A stretch of 64,000 nt of DNA. Origin: Paenibacillus sp. 32O-W. Lineage in GTDB: Bacteria > Bacillota > Bacilli > Paenibacillales > NBRC-103111. Where the stretch lies: the NCBI RefSeq assembly GCF_007679495.1, contig NZ_VEGP01000014.1:1-64000 (forward strand). Reading direction: 5' to 3'. The notes beneath the pieces are model-generated. The model was given only the letters and a program-made list of their open reading frames with translations, did not search any database and was not told the origin of the DNA. A program made the translations under genes and the position numbers. Shown here piece by piece: positions 62,503-64,000 of the stretch (the stretch's first letter is position 1; each line of letters begins with the position of its first letter).

Positions 62503-62530
62503 AAAAAAAAGAACCCCCGAAGGGGTTCTT
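62503..62530 (-). terminator. terminator of the S-layer-like gene
   Basis: AAGAACCCC (62509-62517) and GGGGTTCTT (62522-62530) with a 4-base loop, followed on the minus strand by TTTTTTTTGT. Confidence 0.9.
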
Positions 62531-62543
62531 TCAGTGGAAACAA

Positions 62544-64000
62544 TTATCTTGCCAGATCAACAGAAACAGTTTTACCGCTAGTAGTAACAGCAGTCAACTT
62601 AAAGGAAGTAACTCCTGCTTCAACAGTAATTGTACCGTTTTTGTTGTCAGTTACTTTACCGCTTCCTTCGATGTTGCTTGCGGAGAAGGAAACAGTGAAC
62701 ATTCCTGCATCTCCGAAGAGATCTTCGTTCTTGAATTCAACTCCGTATTGATCCTTAACTTTGATATCTCCGAAAAGATCTTTAACGTTCAAAGTAGTAC
62801 CGGAGATTTTCTTAGCTTTAGTATCAGAAGCTGTGATGGACTCAATATAAGGAGCAGTGTTGCTTACTTCTACGTCCTTCAGAGTTTCAAAATAGCTTCC
62901 TACGAAGGAAGGAGCAAATTCAACTGTGACGTCAACTTTACCAGCGTTCTTACCGTATACTCTGAAGCCGTCTGCGTTATCAACACCAGCTACATAACTG
63001 TTGGAAACAGATACTGCTTTAACAGCATTATCCGGAAGTGCAACAGTTTTTCCGCCGGAATTTTTAGCAATTACTTCAACTTTAGGCAACTTAGAAACGT
63101 ATTTGTTGTAAACTGCATCCGTAACTGTTTTGCCTTTGTTGTTCTCAAGAGCATACAGACCTTTTTCGTATTTCTTAACTTCATAGGTCAGGTTTTTAGC
63201 TTCTTCAGCTTTAATGGTGTCAAACACTACAGAAACAGAATCAATCTGAGCTTCTTTTCCATTTTCAACTTTCAACAGTTGTGCAGTGAAGTTGAAACGA
63301 CTGTTCGCATCTTTAATAGATTTGAAAGTAATTTCTTTGTCATTGAGGTTATCAATAATATTGGTAACAACTGTGTTAGCAAGAGCACTTGCTTCAATAT
63401 CGCTCAAGCTTCCGGACAAAGTACTTACTTCAGTCTTAACTTTATAGTCTGTGAAGAATTTGCTGTTTTTCAGTTCTTCGCCATATTGGTCTTTGAACTT
63501 CAGTTTCAGAGAAGACTTCGCATCATAAAGTAATTGATCTTTCATTGCACTGGATACATAAATCTCATTCGGATAACGCTTTTCTTGAACAGAGATCGTT
63601 GTTTGTGCATTCTTGCCGCTTCTCGGAATTTGGGCATGAATAGTAACAGTTCCTTTTTGGCCAGATTCATTAGGTTGAATTTTGATCTTACCTTTGTCCG
63701 GACCGCTAGTTTCAAGTGTTACCGTAGCCGAAGGGGAAGCTCCGTATACGAAAAGCGTATTATTATAAGCTTTAACAATATCGTCAGCACTCAGAGTTGC
63801 ACCATACTGATCTTTAACAACCAAAGGAAGATACTTAGCATCTACGTCACCGATTGCAACAGTTCCGTTGAACTCTCCGAAAGATACTTCATAAGGAGTT
63901 TTCGGAGAGGCTACGTTGATTTTCAATTGGCTGCTGGATCCTGTACCGATAGCTACAGCATTTACAGTAATTTCACTATCTACCGTAAAGGAGTTGCTAG
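62544..64000 (-). CDS. S-layer-like surface protein, C-terminal part (cut by window edge)
   Basis: The frame is open to the right edge, so the start lies outside. About 485 residues are visible. There are repeated Ig-like beta domains, each with a K-D-Q-Y-G element: LVVKDQYGATLSADDI, LKFKDQYGEELKNS and IKVKDQYGVEFKNED. The text is rich in K, T, V, S and N, low in Cys and Trp, and ends SVDLAR. These features match S-layer and other large wall proteins of Paenibacillus and Brevibacillus. SLH anchoring domains, if any, would be in the missing N-terminal part. A strong terminator follows. Confidence 0.75.
   Translation of the reverse strand, partial: SNSFTVDSEITVNAVAIGTGSSSQLKINVASPKTPYEVSFGEFNGTVAIGDVDAKYLPLVVKDQYGATLSADDIVKAYNNTLFVYGASPSATVTLETSGPDKGKIKIQPNESGQKGTVTIHAQIPRSGKNAQTTISVQEKRYPNEIYVSSAMKDQLLYDAKSSLKLKFKDQYGEELKNSKFFTDYKVKTEVSTLSGSLSDIEASALANTVVTNIIDNLNDKEITFKSIKDANSRFNFTAQLLKVENGKEAQIDSVSVVFDTIKAEEAKNLTYEVKKYEKGLYALENNKGKTVTDAVYNKYVSKLPKVEVIAKNSGGKTVALPDNAVKAVSVSNSYVAGVDNADGFRVYGKNAGKVDVTVEFAPSFVGSYFETLKDVEVSNTAPYIESITASDTKAKKISGTTLNVKDLFGDIKVKDQYGVEFKNEDLFGDAGMFTVSFSASNIEGSGKVTDNKNGTITVEAGVTSFKLTAVTTSGKTVSVDLAR

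Overview
The window looks like a chromosomal segment of a motile, spore-forming, low-to-mid G+C Firmicute, most likely of the Paenibacillaceae. The evidence is an alpha/beta-type small acid-soluble spore protein, strong AGGAGG ribosome binding sites throughout, a DegS/DegU pair, an S-layer-like protein, and a gene order that closely follows Bacillus subtilis: uvrBA, ftsEX-ctpB-minJ, yvjA-prfB-secA-hpf, fliTSD-flaG-hag-csrA-fliW-yviE-flgLKNM-yvyF-comF-degUS.

Layout. Positions 1-2018 hold the tail of an IS transposase and three small genes. From 2187 to 9088 there is one compact plus-strand operon: a large membrane-anchored FG-GAP protein, a DltC-like carrier protein, a class II aminoacyl-tRNA-synthetase-like ligase, a DltD-like SGNH protein, a 36-residue DltX-like microprotein and a DltB-like MBOAT transferase. 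A sugar isomerase-like TIM barrel follows. From 10.6 to 17.7 kb lie a small membrane protein, uvrBA (minus) and motAB (plus). From 17.8 to 23.6 kb is a minus-strand cell-envelope and division block (MinJ-like, CtpB, M23 hydrolase, FtsX, FtsE). From 23.8 to 26.9 kb are plus-strand VanW, DUF1700-like and DUF4097-like genes. From 26.9 to 35.5 kb is a complete arginine route, argC-J-B-D-F-G-H. From 35.6 to 41.5 kb are YitT, prfB, secA, hpf and a cold-shock gene. From 41.8 to 57.0 kb are late flagellar genes, competence comF genes and degUS. From 57.3 kb to the end are a phosphodiester-glycosidase-like exoprotein, metK, a SASP gene and surface proteins.

Most notable points. (1) The 2.2-9.1 kb operon looks like a Dlt-type envelope aminoacylation pathway in which the usual DltA adenylating enzyme is replaced by a tRNA-synthetase-like aminoacyl:carrier-protein ligase. 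A hidden microprotein ending in FIYEGF completes the DltX/DltB/DltD export set. (2) The flagellin gene hag is interrupted near its 3' end by a 551-nt group I intron. The first 45 nt of the intron re-encode the flagellin C-terminus with mostly synonymous codons, so spliced and unspliced messages should both give a full-length flagellin. (3) Four perfect TTATNCACA DnaA boxes (N = A, T, G, C) lie in 61 bp upstream of the cold-shock gene. (4) prfB keeps the autoregulatory +1 frameshift. (5) A palindromic dispersed repeat occurs twice, once in the argC leader and once split by about 130 bp of other sequence. (6) metK has a good promoter followed directly by a terminator-like hairpin, with no recognisable SAM riboswitch.

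Working together: the motility genes (motAB, late flagellar genes, the FliW-CsrA-hag loop, FlgM, DegSU) form one regulatory unit. FtsEX and the M23 hydrolase form a wall-hydrolysis module. No tRNA, rRNA or CRISPR array was seen.
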